The notes below the pieces were generated by a model, which ran no database searches, was not told the origin of the DNA, and saw nothing but the letters and a program-made list of their open reading frames with translations. This document shows positions 9,100 to 19,819 of a DNA stretch of 64,000 nucleotides, one piece after another (position 1 is the first letter of the stretch; every line of letters begins with the position of its first letter). A program made the translations under genes and the position numbers. The DNA is from Szabonella alba (lineage in GTDB: Bacteria > Pseudomonadota > Alphaproteobacteria > Rhodobacterales > Rhodobacteraceae). Location of the stretch: the NCBI RefSeq assembly GCF_016765775.1, contig NZ_JAESVN010000001.1, positions 434,001-498,000 of the forward strand. The letters are read 5' to 3'.

Positions 9100-9798
9100 T
9101 CAGGTTGCGCTGCCCTCGGGCGGGCAGGCGGGTTGCGGGGCGGAAAACGGGGTGTCGCCCAAGCCTTCGGCAAGGGCGGCGTCCCGGACAGCGGCACGCT
9201 GCTCGGTCCGGCGGCAAAGATCAAGCAGGGTCGGGAAGTCGGCAGCGTCGAACCAGCGCGTCTGACCGGCGGGATAAAGCACCGACCAACGCATCAGCGT
9301 ACACAGATAGATCGTCAGCACCGAGGGGGCTGCAAAAAGCGCCGGATGATCGGCGCAGGCGCGCTCCATCAGGGCGAAATGCTGCAAGATCCGGGCCGAG
9401 GTGATGGCGTGATGACCGGCAATCGCCCCGGGCGGCACCTGCGTTTCGGGATAGAACAACTGCCGCAGATCGGCATGCAGGCTGTTGGACAGAAAGAACA
9501 GCCATTTCAGGAAATCGCCCCGGGCGGGGCTGTCCGGGGCGGGGCCCAGCCCGGCGGCAGGGTGGCGTTCCGCCAGCCACAGCAGGATGGCCCCGGTTTC
9601 AAAAATCGGGCCCTGCGGCGTTTCCAGCACCGGGATCCGCCCGGTCGGTGCCAGCGCGCGATAGGCGGGTTCCGTCTGCGCGCGCCGACGCCGGTCAACC
9701 AGCCGCGTCGTGAACGCCGCACCCGCCTCGGACAGCGCGATCCGCACGATCAGCGAGGCATTGTCGGGGGCGTAATGCAGGACATAGGCAGTGGTCAT
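9100..9798 (-). CDS. Glutathione S-transferase family protein
   Basis: The 232-residue product has an N-terminal thioredoxin-like half (YVLHYAPDNASLIVRIAL, then TGRIPVLETPQG and the cis-Pro and ETGAIL signature near 56-70) and an all-helical C-terminal half, typical of GSTs. It may conjugate glutathione or act as a reductase; the substrate is unknown. ATG 9798 follows AAGGGA at the correct distance; an upstream in-frame Met is less likely. It precedes sdaA by seven bases in the same direction. There is no Cys at the usual active-site turn, so it is not an omega or beta Cys type by inspection. Confidence 0.85.
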   Translation of the reverse strand: MTTAYVLHYAPDNASLIVRIALSEAGAAFTTRLVDRRRRAQTEPAYRALAPTGRIPVLETPQGPIFETGAILLWLAERHPAAGLGPAPDSPARGDFLKWLFFLSNSLHADLRQLFYPETQVPPGAIAGHHAITSARILQHFALMERACADHPALFAAPSVLTIYLCTLMRWSVLYPAGQTRWFDAADFPTLLDLCRRTEQRAAVRDAALAEGLGDTPFSAPQPACPPEGSAT

Positions 9799-10237
9799 CG
9801 GCGTTCCCTTCCCGTGCAACCCCGCCAACCGGGGCCACACGGCAGCAGTGTCTCGCGCGCAGCAGAGCCCGGCGGGGCGCGGGATGCAAGCGGCGGAAGC
9901 GACCTTTCGCCACCGGCGGCGACGCGGGCGCGTTGCAGCAGGGCCGGGCAGGTGGGCTTTCCGTCCCTTCGCCGCATTCTGCGGCTAAGCCCCGAAGATC
10001 TTTCGGCCAGGGTGAGGGGGGCAGACTTTCATCTTTGCCCAAATACCTCCGCCGGAGGCAACCGCCGTCCGGGGCCGGGCGCGCGGGCCGGAAGGGAGAG
10101 GGCAGACGCAAAGGGCAGAGGCAAATTGCCCCCTCGCGCCCCGGCGGGGCTTTGCCTATAAACACCGGGCCTGCAGATGCGGGCAAGCCCGAAGCCCGAC
10201 CGAAGTCTGCCCGAAGCCTGATTGCCGGAGATCCGCC
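9799..10237. other. 439-base intergenic region with no gene
   Basis: The region separates the divergent GST and rpiA genes. It contains one copy of the dispersed AAATACC repeat (10029-10062). A TATAAA at 10157-10162 may be the -10 of an rpiA promoter, but I find no good -35 at 16-18 bases from it. The open frames that cross it overlap real genes and lack ribosome binding sites. Confidence 0.6.
10029..10062 (+). repeat. Dispersed intergenic repeat, copy A
   Basis: The sequence CATCTTTGCCCAAATACC is followed by the 6-1-6 palindrome CCTCCG-C-CGGAGG (10046-10058). It matches, in reverse orientation, the stretch found inside soxD (49342-49374), and shares the AAATACC core with 49000-49065 and 54001-54055. 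Confidence 0.8.
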
Positions 10238-11026
10238 ATGCCTGCCGACCTGTCCCCCATCGACAAGGCCAAGTTCGTCGCCGCGAAACGCGCGGTCGAC
10301 CTGATCGAGGACCGCATGACGGTCGGATTGGGGACCGGTTCGACCGCCGCCTGGATGGTGCGCTGTCTGGCCGAGCGGGTCCGCGAGGAGGGGCTTCGCG
10401 TGACGGGCGTGCCCACATCACGCCGCACGGCGGAACTGGCGCGGCAATTGGGTGTGCCGATCACGACCCTGGACGATGCGAAATGGCTGGACATGACCAT
10501 AGACGGCGCGGATGAATTCGACCCGGCGCTGAACCTGATCAAGGGCGGCGGGGCGGCGCTTTTGCAGGAAAAGATCGTCGCCACCGCGTCCGACCAGATG
10601 GTGGTGATCGCCGATGCCGCCAAGGAAGTGACGCAGCTTGGCGCCTTTCCCTTGCCGGTGGAGGTGATCCCTTTCGGTTGGCAGACGACCAAGGCGCTGG
10701 TCGAGGAAATGCTGGTCGCGATGGATGTGATGAACCGCGATGTGACGCTGCGCATGAATGGCGAGGCGCCGCTGGTGACGGATGAGGCGAATTACATCCT
10801 TGATCTGCATCTGAAGCGGATCGGCAATCCGCGCCAGTTGGCCATGGTGCTGAACCAGATCCCGGGCGTGGTGGAGAACGGGCTGTTCATCGACATCTGC
10901 GATATCGTGGTGATCGGTCATGGCGACGGGCGGGTGGTTCTGCGCGACATCAATTCCGGTGAGACCGAGGACGGGCGGGTGGACTTCGCACCCACCGACA
11001 ATATCTTCACCGATCTGGGAGACTGA
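10238..11026 (+). CDS. rpiA: Ribose-5-phosphate isomerase A
   Basis: Interconverts ribose 5-phosphate and ribulose 5-phosphate in the pentose phosphate pathway. At 262 residues it has the expected length with the family motifs in order: GLGTGSTAAW (30-39, phosphate loop), DGADEFDP (89-96, catalytic Asp) and KGGGAALLQEK (102-112, catalytic Lys and Glu). Start ATG 10238 follows GGAGATCCGCC. The gor start lies three bases past the stop, so the two are co-transcribed: one supplies pentose phosphates near the NADPH-forming branch, the other consumes NADPH. Confidence 0.97.
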   Translation: MPADLSPIDKAKFVAAKRAVDLIEDRMTVGLGTGSTAAWMVRCLAERVREEGLRVTGVPTSRRTAELARQLGVPITTLDDAKWLDMTIDGADEFDPALNLIKGGGAALLQEKIVATASDQMVVIADAAKEVTQLGAFPLPVEVIPFGWQTTKALVEEMLVAMDVMNRDVTLRMNGEAPLVTDEANYILDLHLKRIGNPRQLAMVLNQIPGVVENGLFIDICDIVVIGHGDGRVVLRDINSGETEDGRVDFAPTDNIFTDLGD

Positions 11027-11029
11027 GCC

Positions 11030-12391
11030 TTGGATTTCGACTTTGATCTTTTCGTGATCGGCGGCGGCTCGGGCGGGGTGCGCGCGGCGCGGATTGCGGC
11101 GGGAACCCATGGTGCGAAAGTGGCGCTGGCCGAGGAATACCGGATGGGCGGCACCTGTGTGATCCGGGGCTGCGTGCCGAAGAAACTGATGGTCTTCGCC
11201 TCGGGCTTTGCCGATCTGGCCGAAGATGCCCGCGCCTATGGCTGGGATGCACGGATCGGCGCCTTTGACTGGCGCGCCTTCCGGGGCAGGCTTGAGGCCG
11301 AGCTTGACCGGCTTGAGGCGGCCTATCGCTCTGGTCTGACCGGGGCAGGGGTCACGATCTATGATCAGCGCGCGGTGCTGGAGGATGCTCATTCCGTGCG
11401 GCTGGCCGACGGGCGTTTGATCCGCGCGCGACACATCCTGATTGCAAGCGGCGGGCGGCCTTTCGTGCCTGCCATCGAGGGGGCGGAACTTGCCGTGACC
11501 TCGAATGAGATCTTCCGGCTGGACAGCCTGCCCGAACGGGCGCTGATCGTCGGCGGCGGCTTCATCGCCTGCGAATTTGCCTGCATCCTTCAGGGGTTGG
11601 GGGTGCAGGTCAGCCTTTACTACCGGGGCGACCAGATTCTGCGCGGCTTTGATGCCGAGGCGCGTGACCATGTGGCATCGGCGATGCGGGACCGGGGCAT
11701 CACGATCCGTTGCGAAACGGATGTGACGCGGCTGGACCGGGCGGGCCGCGCCATCCGCGCCACGGCGGCGGATGGTGGCGCGGCGGAATTCGATCTGGTG
11801 CTATATGCAACGGGCCGCCTGCCCAATACCGGCGATATGGGGCTGGAGGCAACCGGGGTCGGACTGGGCCGCAAGGGCGAGATCCTTGTTGATGACTTCA
11901 GCCAGACCGCCGTGCCCTCGGTCTTTGCCGTGGGCGATGTGACGGACCGGATCAACCTGACGCCGGTGGCGATCCGCGAAGGTCATGCCTTTGCCGATAC
12001 AGTCTTTGGCGGTCAGCGCCGCCGCATGGATCACAGCCTGGTCGCCTCGGCGGTCTTCACCCAGCCCGAGCTTGGGGCGATCGGCCTGACCGAGGAAGAG
12101 GCTGCGGCCAGAGGTCCGATCGAGATCTATGCGACCGCGTTCCGGCCGATGCGGACGGCGTTTGCCGGGCGTCCGGACAAGGTGATGATGAAACTTGTCG
12201 TCTGCGCCGACAGCCGCAAGGTTCTGGGTTGTCACATCGTGGCGGAAAACGCAGGGGAGTTGATCCAGCTTGCGGCCATCGCGGTGACGATGGGAGCGAC
12301 GAAAGAGGATTTCGACCGCACGGTTGCGGTGCATCCGACCATGGCCGAAGAACTGGTCACCCTGCGCAATCCCGTGCGGCGGATCGGTTAA
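11030..12391 (+). CDS. gor: Glutathione-disulfide reductase
   Basis: Reduces oxidised glutathione with NADPH through FAD, in the cytosol. The 453-residue chain has the FAD loop GGGSGG (11-16), the redox pair C43/C48 in GGTCVIRGCVPKK, a second nucleotide-binding loop VGGGFIACE near 178-186, and the dimer-interface catalytic base H435 in HPTMAEE. The CVIRGC spacer separates it from dihydrolipoamide dehydrogenase and mercuric reductase. The only sensible start is TTG 11030, with GGGAGA upstream overlapping the rpiA stop region; no in-frame ATG precedes the FAD loop. Together with gshB and two GST-fold proteins it marks a glutathione-based thiol system. Confidence 0.96.
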   Translation: MDFDFDLFVIGGGSGGVRAARIAAGTHGAKVALAEEYRMGGTCVIRGCVPKKLMVFASGFADLAEDARAYGWDARIGAFDWRAFRGRLEAELDRLEAAYRSGLTGAGVTIYDQRAVLEDAHSVRLADGRLIRARHILIASGGRPFVPAIEGAELAVTSNEIFRLDSLPERALIVGGGFIACEFACILQGLGVQVSLYYRGDQILRGFDAEARDHVASAMRDRGITIRCETDVTRLDRAGRAIRATAADGGAAEFDLVLYATGRLPNTGDMGLEATGVGLGRKGEILVDDFSQTAVPSVFAVGDVTDRINLTPVAIREGHAFADTVFGGQRRRMDHSLVASAVFTQPELGAIGLTEEEAAARGPIEIYATAFRPMRTAFAGRPDKVMMKLVVCADSRKVLGCHIVAENAGELIQLAAIAVTMGATKEDFDRTVAVHPTMAEELVTLRNPVRRIG

Positions 12392-12452
12392 CGGCTTGAA
12401 AATCGGCTGGCGATGACCAGTTTGAACGCAAAGACTACAGGAAGGGAAACCC

Positions 12453-13646
12453 ATGTCTGGAAACGGAGGCCCCTGGGGGGGCGGTGGTGGCGGCGGCGGC
12501 AATCGCGGCGATGACAATCGCGGCGGCGAGGATCGCCCCGGAAACGGCCGCAAGCCCGGCAGTGAAGGCCCCCAGATCCGCGAGATCGACGAGATCATGA
12601 AAAAGGGTCAGGAACAATTGCGCGTCCTGATGGGCGGGCGCGGTGGCCGTGGCCCGAACGGTCCGGGGGGCGGTGGCGCTCCGGGCGGGCGCGGACCGGG
12701 GCCGATGCTGACGAAACAGGGCATCGGACTGGGTGTTCTGGTGGCGCTGGGCCTTTGGTCCTTTGCGTCCTTTTACACCGTACGGCCCGAAGAGCGGGCG
12801 GTGGAACTGTTCCTGGGTGAATTCAGCGCGGTCGGCAATCCGGGTCTGAATTTCGCACCCTGGCCGGTGGTGACGGCGGAAATCGTGCAGGTCACGGGCG
12901 AACGCCAGACCGATATCGGAACCGGGCGCAGTGGCGCGATGGACAGCGGGCTGATGCTGACGCGCGACCAGAACATCGTCGATATCGAATTCCAGATCGT
13001 CTGGAACGTCTCGGATCCGGCGGCCTTTCTGTTCAATCTTGCCGATCCGTCGGACACGATCCGCGCGGTTGCGGAATCCGCGATGCGCGACATCATCGCG
13101 CGGTCGGAACTCGCACCGGTCCTGAACCGCGACCGAGGCCTGATCGCGTCAGATCTGTTGGCCGCGGTGCAGGGAACGCTGGACAGCTATGAGGCGGGGA
13201 TCAATGTTGTCCGGGTCAACTTCGACAAGGCCGACCCCCCGCGTGAGGTGATCGACAGTTTCCGCGAGGTGCAGGCCGCACAGCAGGAACGCGACCGCCT
13301 TGAGAAAGAGGCCGACGCCTATGCCAACCGCGTCACTGCCGCCGCGCGCGGTGAATCCGCGCGGCTGCTGGAGGAATCCGAAGCCTATCGCGCGCAGGTC
13401 GTCAACAACGCCGAGGGTGAGGCAAGCCGCTTCCTGTCGGTCTATGAGGAATATGTGAAGGCACCCGATGTCACCCGCCGCCGCATGTATCTTGAGACGA
13501 TGGAAACTGTGCTGGGCTCGATGAACAAGGTGATCCTTGACGGGGTTTCGGGCGAGGCCGGCAATGGTCAGGGCGTCGTGCCTTATCTGCCGCTCAATGA
13601 ACTGACGCCGCGCCCCGGCGCATCCGCCACCGGAGGGACCAACTGA
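12453..13646 (+). CDS. hflK: FtsH protease modulator HflK
   Basis: HflK is a membrane-anchored SPFH/prohibitin protein that with HflC forms a large cage around the FtsH protease and controls its access to membrane substrates. The 397-residue chain starts with a very Gly-rich cytosolic arm (about 1-85, including eight consecutive Gly from residue 9), then one transmembrane helix (about 89-108), the SPFH domain with RPEERAVEL, and a C-terminal coiled-coil region rich in Ala, Glu and Arg. ATG 12453 follows GAAGGGAAACCC. The stop overlaps the hflC start (ATGA at 13643-13649), so the two are translationally coupled. Confidence 0.96.
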   Translation: MSGNGGPWGGGGGGGGNRGDDNRGGEDRPGNGRKPGSEGPQIREIDEIMKKGQEQLRVLMGGRGGRGPNGPGGGGAPGGRGPGPMLTKQGIGLGVLVALGLWSFASFYTVRPEERAVELFLGEFSAVGNPGLNFAPWPVVTAEIVQVTGERQTDIGTGRSGAMDSGLMLTRDQNIVDIEFQIVWNVSDPAAFLFNLADPSDTIRAVAESAMRDIIARSELAPVLNRDRGLIASDLLAAVQGTLDSYEAGINVVRVNFDKADPPREVIDSFREVQAAQQERDRLEKEADAYANRVTAAARGESARLLEESEAYRAQVVNNAEGEASRFLSVYEEYVKAPDVTRRRMYLETMETVLGSMNKVILDGVSGEAGNGQGVVPYLPLNELTPRPGASATGGTN

Positions 13647-14584
13647 TGAAAGCTGCAATGATCCTTCCCGCGATCGGTGTCGTCGCGGCTGTGGCCCTGT
13701 CATCGATGTTCATCGTGGACGAACGGGAAAAGGTGCTGGTGCTGCAATTCGGTCAGGTGAAGCAGATCAAGGAGGATCCGGGCCTTGGCTTCAAGATCCC
13801 CTTGATTCAGGAAGTCGTGCGCTATGACGGGCGGATTCTGGGCTTTCTGACCCAGCCTCTGGAGGTCACGCCGCTGGATGACCGCCGTCTTGTGGTCGAT
13901 GCCTTTGCGCGCTGGCGTATCGTCGATCTGGTCAATTTCCGCGAATCCGTCGGGACCGAGGGCGTTCGCGCCGCGCAAGTCCGGCTTGAACGGATCCTGA
14001 ATGCCGCGATCCGTGAGGTTCTGGGTTCCGTGCCGTCGAACCGGGTGCTGTCCGAGGACCGGACCAGCCTGATGAACCAGATCCGGGACCGGGCAAGGCG
14101 GGAATCCTCGGCGCTGGGGATCGAGGTGGTCGATGTGCGTCTGACGCGCACCGATCTTCCGGAACAGAACCTTGCCGCGACCTTTGCGCGGATGCGGGCG
14201 GAACGTGAACGCGAGGCTGCCGATGAGATCGCCCGCGGGAACGAGGCGGCGCAGCGCGTGCGGGCGACCGCAGACCGGACGGTGGTCGAACTGACCTCGG
14301 GCGCGCGGCGGGACGCCGAGGTGATCCGGGGTGAGGCCGATGCGCAACGAAACGGCATCTATGCCGAGGCGTTCGGGCGCGATCCCGAATTCTTCGCCTT
14401 CACGCGGTCGATGACCAGCTATGAGCGGGCGCTGCGCGGTGAGAATTCGTCGATCGTGATGCAGCCCGACAGCCAGTTCTTCGAATATCTGCGCAGCGAC
14501 AGCGTCGCGCCGGCGCCGGGGCAGGTTGATCCGGGGCAAGGCGCGCCACAGGCCGCGACGCAGACCGCCCCTGTTGCCGAATAG
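13646..14584 (+). CDS. hflC: FtsH protease modulator HflC
   Basis: Partner of HflK in the periplasmic-face cage around FtsH. The 312-residue product has an N-terminal membrane anchor (about 4-24), then the SPFH domain (VDEREKVLVLQFGQ onward, with DRRLVVDAFARWRI), and a long Ala/Glu/Arg coiled coil around 190-235. The Gln/Pro-rich tail after 285 looks disordered. It starts inside the hflK stop codon. A strong hairpin 60 bases downstream probably ends the transcript before degP. Confidence 0.96.
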   Translation: MKAAMILPAIGVVAAVALSSMFIVDEREKVLVLQFGQVKQIKEDPGLGFKIPLIQEVVRYDGRILGFLTQPLEVTPLDDRRLVVDAFARWRIVDLVNFRESVGTEGVRAAQVRLERILNAAIREVLGSVPSNRVLSEDRTSLMNQIRDRARRESSALGIEVVDVRLTRTDLPEQNLAATFARMRAEREREAADEIARGNEAAQRVRATADRTVVELTSGARRDAEVIRGEADAQRNGIYAEAFGRDPEFFAFTRSMTSYERALRGENSSIVMQPDSQFFEYLRSDSVAPAPGQVDPGQGAPQAATQTAPVAE

Positions 14585-14645
14585 GGGCACAGGGCCGCGA
14601 TCCGATGCCGGGCCGGAACCGTTCGATCCGGCCCGATTGACCCGG

Positions 14646-14683
14646 AAGGGGCCGCCTGCATCTGATGCGGCGGCCCCTTTCCT
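14646..14683 (+). terminator. Terminator downstream of hflC
   Basis: AAGGGGCCGCC and GGCGGCCCCTT are perfect complements, extended by GCAT/ATGC inside around a three-base loop with one bulged T; a TTTCCT run follows. The hairpin spans 14646-14680. It separates hflKC from degP. Confidence 0.8.
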
Positions 14684-14722
14684 GTTGCGGCCTGTCATGC
14701 AAGGATGGATCATCACATCCTG

Positions 14723-14751
14723 TTGAGACATCGCGACGGGCTTTGTATTGC
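14723..14751 (+). promoter_or_regulatory. Candidate degP promoter
   Basis: TTGAGA (14723-14728) and TATTGC (14746-14751) stand 17 bases apart in the gap between the hflC terminator and degP, about 90 bases before the degP start. It reads as a fair sigma-70 type promoter. I do not see a convincing RpoE or RpoH consensus, so any stress control is not established by the sequence. Confidence 0.4.
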
Positions 14752-14839
14752 ATCGGATGCTTCCTAGATGAAGGATGCGCCATGCCGAGGCCGGTGGCCC
14801 CATGGCCCGCCCGGCCCGAGATTTGAAAAGGAGTTTCGA

Positions 14840-16336
<1,497 letters not shown>

Positions 16337-16366
16337 GCGCGGGGTCGTCCGGGCTGTAGATTTCGC

Positions 16367-16398
16367 AACGGGCGCGGTCCTTCGGGTCGCGCCCGTTC
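16367..16398 (+). terminator. Terminator downstream of degP
   Basis: AACGGGCGCG (16367-16376) pairs with CGCGCCCGTT (16388-16397) around an 11-base loop, 31 bases past the degP stop. The T run is short. The next 50 bases hold nested short repeats: TGCATTCCGTC at 16399 and 16434, and GTCCCCGTTT at 16407 and 16424. Confidence 0.65.
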
Positions 16399-16450
16399 TG
16401 CATTCCGTCCCCGTTTGGGGTCGGTCCCCGTTTTGCATTCCGTCAGGGTG

Positions 16451-16978
16451 TCAGCGCCCCAGATCCGCCGCTGAAATCCCGAGGGCCCGCGCCGTGGCAA
16501 GGGCCAGAACCGGGCTGTCCAGCCCAAGCGGCGCCTGATGGCGGCGCACCGCCCGGGCGGTGGCGGCATCCGCGACCCCTGTGACCGGGTCCAGATAGAC
16601 CCCCCGCGCCTTCAGCGCGCGTTGCAGGGAGGCAATGAAATCGGGGGTCTGTTCTGACGGGCAGGGGGCGCGGAACCAGACCTCGCGGCGGTCTGACAGG
16701 ATGCGCTGGCGCTGTTCGCTGCGAAAGACGGCGGGTTGCGTCACGCGGCCATCGGCGGCGCGGCGTTCGGGCTCGTCAAGGATCTGTTCCGTCACCGTCT
16801 CGATCACCGCAGGAACCGTGTCCGACGCCCAGCAGGCCCCGGCTGGCCCCTCGGGCGGGGTCGCATCCCGTCTGGGAACCAGTTCGGCAGCAAGATCGGG
16901 CGCACCGTCCCGCAGGGGGGCAGCAGACTGGCAGGCCGCCAGTGCAAGGATCAGCGGGATTGCAAGGAAACGGGTCAT
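16451..16978 (-). CDS. Small lipoprotein with a peptidoglycan-binding-like domain
   Basis: This 175-residue protein starts with a lipoprotein signal (MTRFLAIPLILALAAC, lipid-modified Cys16), so it should be tethered to a membrane facing the periplasm. After an Ala/Pro-rich stretch, the C-terminal third (TPDFIASLQRALKARGVYLDP, then TARAVRRHQ and ALATARALGI) has the helix pattern of PG_binding_1 domains. Two further cysteines (in GACWAS and APCPSE) could form a disulfide. I chose ATG 16978 for the clean lipobox; the in-frame extension upstream is not plausible. It is convergent with degP and divergent from the ferredoxin gene. A specific role in wall maintenance is only inferred. Confidence 0.75.
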   Translation of the reverse strand: MTRFLAIPLILALAACQSAAPLRDGAPDLAAELVPRRDATPPEGPAGACWASDTVPAVIETVTEQILDEPERRAADGRVTQPAVFRSEQRQRILSDRREVWFRAPCPSEQTPDFIASLQRALKARGVYLDPVTGVADAATARAVRRHQAPLGLDSPVLALATARALGISAADLGR

Positions 16979-17028
16979 CGGATCGCCGGGTCTGGTATGA
17001 GGAAGGCGGGCCGAACAGGACTGGCTGA

Positions 17029-17550
<522 letters not shown>

Positions 17551-17613
17551 CGGCGCAACCGGGGCCCGTCGCCACGCGCCGGGAGCCTGCGAAGCGACAG
17601 GAGGCTGTGACCA

Positions 17614-18384
17614 ATGCCCGACTATCTGAACACGCCCGAGGGGCGCCGGATCGCCTATCACCGGCTTGCGGCGACCGGGCCGGGTGCGGATTTGCCGGGC
17701 ATCGTGTTTCTGGGCGGGTTCCGCTCGGACATGCAGGGGACCAAGGCGGTTTACCTTGAGGATCAGGCCCGCGCAGAGGGCCGTGCATTCCTGCGGTTCG
17801 ACTATTCCGGCCATGGCCACAGTTCCGGCGATTTTGTCGAAGGGACGATCGGGGACTGGGCGCAGGATGCGATGCGCGCCCTTGCCGCGCTGACCGAGGG
17901 GCCGCAAATTCTGGTCGGGTCGTCGATGGGCGGCTGGATCGCGTTGCTGGTCGCCCGCGCCATGCCGGACCATGTGGCGGGGCTGGTGGGCATTGCCGCC
18001 GCGCCCGATTTCACGCAGGCGATGGAGGCCGAATTCACCGGGGACCAGCGGCAGGAAATGGCGCGGACAGGGCAGGTGGCCCGGCCTTCGGATTATTCGG
18101 ACGAACCCTATCCCATCACCCGCCGCCTGATCGAGGACGGCCGCAGCCAGCAGGTTCTGGACCGGCCCTTGCGGCTGGATTGCCCGGTGCGGCTGTTGCA
18201 GGGCACAGCGGATACCGATGTGCCGCCTGCGGTCGCGCTGCGCCTGCTGGATCATCTGGAGGCAAATGATTGCCGCCTGACACTGGTCAAGGGCGCCGAT
18301 CACCGCTTTTCCACGCCCGAATGCCTTGCGTTGATCGCCGGTGCGGTGGCTGAGGTCACGGCGGGCGCACCCGACAGGGACTGA
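17614..18384 (+). CDS. Alpha/beta hydrolase
   Basis: The 256-residue protein has the alpha/beta hydrolase core: VFLGGFRSDMQG (oxyanion region, about 31-42), FDYSGHGHS (62-70), nucleophile S104 in GSSMGGW, a late Asp in GTADTDVPP, and a His in KGADHRFS near the C-terminus. These form a plausible Ser-Asp-His triad. The family includes short-chain acyl and peptidase-like hydrolases; the substrate is unknown. There is no signal peptide. It may share the ferredoxin transcript, as 63 bases separate them. It is convergent with phaZ, 56 bases away. Confidence 0.85.
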   Translation: MPDYLNTPEGRRIAYHRLAATGPGADLPGIVFLGGFRSDMQGTKAVYLEDQARAEGRAFLRFDYSGHGHSSGDFVEGTIGDWAQDAMRALAALTEGPQILVGSSMGGWIALLVARAMPDHVAGLVGIAAAPDFTQAMEAEFTGDQRQEMARTGQVARPSDYSDEPYPITRRLIEDGRSQQVLDRPLRLDCPVRLLQGTADTDVPPAVALRLLDHLEANDCRLTLVKGADHRFSTPECLALIAGAVAEVTAGAPDRD

Positions 18385-18440
18385 CCGCACCTGTCGGGTC
18401 ATCCCGGCCCCTCAGCGCAGGCTGATAGTCGCGCCCTTGT

Positions 18441-19712
18441 TCAGCCGGCCACCACGCGCGGACTGCGCGACTTGGCCGGGGCGGCGGAATTGGCGTCGAT
18501 GAAGTTCAGCACCAGCGGGCGGATGTTCAGCCGCCAGGACTTGCCCGCGAAGATGCCGTAATGGCCCGCGCCCGGCTCCAGATGCGAGGCTTTCTTTTCA
18601 TCCGGCAGGTTGGTCAGCAGATCAAGCGCCGCCAGACACTGCCCCGGCGCGGAAATATCGTCATTCGCGCCTTCGACCACCTTCACCGCGACATTGGTGA
18701 TCGCGCCGAAATCGACCGCCTTGCCCGCCACGGTAAAGCAGTTGCGCGCGATCTCGCGGTTCTTGAAGATCCGTTCCACGGTGGACAGATAAAATTCCGC
18801 GGTCATGTCCATCACGGCCAGATATTCGTCATAGAACCGGTTATGCGCGTCATGATCCGAGGATTCGCCCCGCGCCGCCCGCATGATCTGTTCGGAAAAC
18901 GCCTTGGAATGGCGTTCGGCATTCATCGAGATGAAACTTTGCAACTGCAAAAGCCCCGGATAGACCAGCCGACCGGCCCCCTTGTATTTGAAGCCGACGC
19001 GCTGAATTGCCAGTTGTTCCAACTGGCCCATCGTGACGCGGCGGCCGAAATCGGTGACTTCGGTGGCGGCGGCATCGGGATCAACCGGGCCACCGATCAG
19101 CGTCATCGACCGGGGCTGCGCGGCAGGTTCCTCACCGGCCAGATACGCGACGGCGGCCAGCGTCAGCGGCACGGGCTGACAGACCGCGATCACATGGGTG
19201 TCGGGGCCCAGATGGCGCAGGAAATCCACCAGATAGAGCGTATAATCCTCGACATCGAACTTGCCGGCGGAAACCGGAATGTCGCGGGCATTGTGCCAGT
19301 CGGTCACATAGACATCGCAATCGGGCAGCAGGCTGGCCACGGTGGACCGCAGCAGCGTTGCGTAATGGCCTGACATGGGGGCCACCAGCATGACCTTGCG
19401 GGCCATCGGCGCGCGGCGGCGAACCTGAAACTGCACCAGATCGCCGAAGGGACGTTCGACCACCGGAACCGCATCGACCAGATGGTCCTGCCCCTGTGCG
19501 CCCGGGATCGACCGGATGCCCCAGTCGGGCTTGACGACCATGCGGCCAAAGGTGCGCTCGGTCACCTCACCCCAGGCCGCCATCAGCGGCAGGGCCGGAT
19601 TCATCGACAGGGCAAAGGCGGGGTAGGACGCCATGGCCCGCGCGGTGGCACCCAACCATTCGTTGGTGTTGCGCGCACTTTCCATCATGTCATAGGTCGT
19701 CATATACTTCAT
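18441..19712 (-). CDS. phaZ: Intracellular polyhydroxybutyrate depolymerase
   Basis: Mobilises stored native PHB granules to hydroxybutyrate or oligomers. The 423-residue protein lacks a signal peptide and fits the intracellular PhaZ family, in which the nucleophile is a Cys in a lipase-like box: here C178 in VIAVCQPVPLTL. Downstream acid and His candidates lie in GANDDISAPGQ and GAGHYGIF. ATG 19712 is chosen because AGGAGA lies just before it; an upstream in-frame reading is without a site. It is divergent from phaC across 107 bases that hold a PhaR-type operator, so synthesis and breakdown genes may share control. Confidence 0.93.
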   Translation of the reverse strand: MKYMTTYDMMESARNTNEWLGATARAMASYPAFALSMNPALPLMAAWGEVTERTFGRMVVKPDWGIRSIPGAQGQDHLVDAVPVVERPFGDLVQFQVRRRAPMARKVMLVAPMSGHYATLLRSTVASLLPDCDVYVTDWHNARDIPVSAGKFDVEDYTLYLVDFLRHLGPDTHVIAVCQPVPLTLAAVAYLAGEEPAAQPRSMTLIGGPVDPDAAATEVTDFGRRVTMGQLEQLAIQRVGFKYKGAGRLVYPGLLQLQSFISMNAERHSKAFSEQIMRAARGESSDHDAHNRFYDEYLAVMDMTAEFYLSTVERIFKNREIARNCFTVAGKAVDFGAITNVAVKVVEGANDDISAPGQCLAALDLLTNLPDEKKASHLEPGAGHYGIFAGKSWRLNIRPLVLNFIDANSAAPAKSRSPRVVAG

Positions 19713-19782
19713 GGCATCTCCTGGCCCGACGGGCGACGCTGCCAATCCGCCGCGTTGCGCCGATGCGGCGCCGCTGGGGACA

Positions 19783-19797
19783 TGCTGCGTAGCAGCA
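19783..19797 (+). promoter_or_regulatory. PhaR-type operator in the phaZ-phaC intergenic region
   Basis: TGCTGC-GTA-GCAGCA is a perfect 6-3-6 palindrome that contains CTGC-N3-GCAG, the motif reported for PhaR of Rhodobacter and TGC-rich PhaR sites of Paracoccus. It lies 23 bases before the phaC ATG and 70 bases before the phaZ start. Hexamers GGGACA (19777-19782) and TATGCG (19800-19805) flank it at 17 bases, but a start site there would leave almost no leader, so I treat it as an operator only. Confidence 0.6.
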
Positions 19798-19819
19798 AAT
19801 ATGCGGGGGAAAGATCGGG

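Noticed and set aside
9933-10304. A 123-codon plus-strand frame in the GST-rpiA gap
   Set aside because: It overlaps the rpiA start in another frame, crosses a repeat and has no ribosome binding site or domain.
19777-19805. A phaC promoter around the operator (GGGACA-N17-TATGCG)
   Set aside because: A start there would leave only about eight bases of leader, not enough to include the Shine-Dalgarno. The -35 is also poor.
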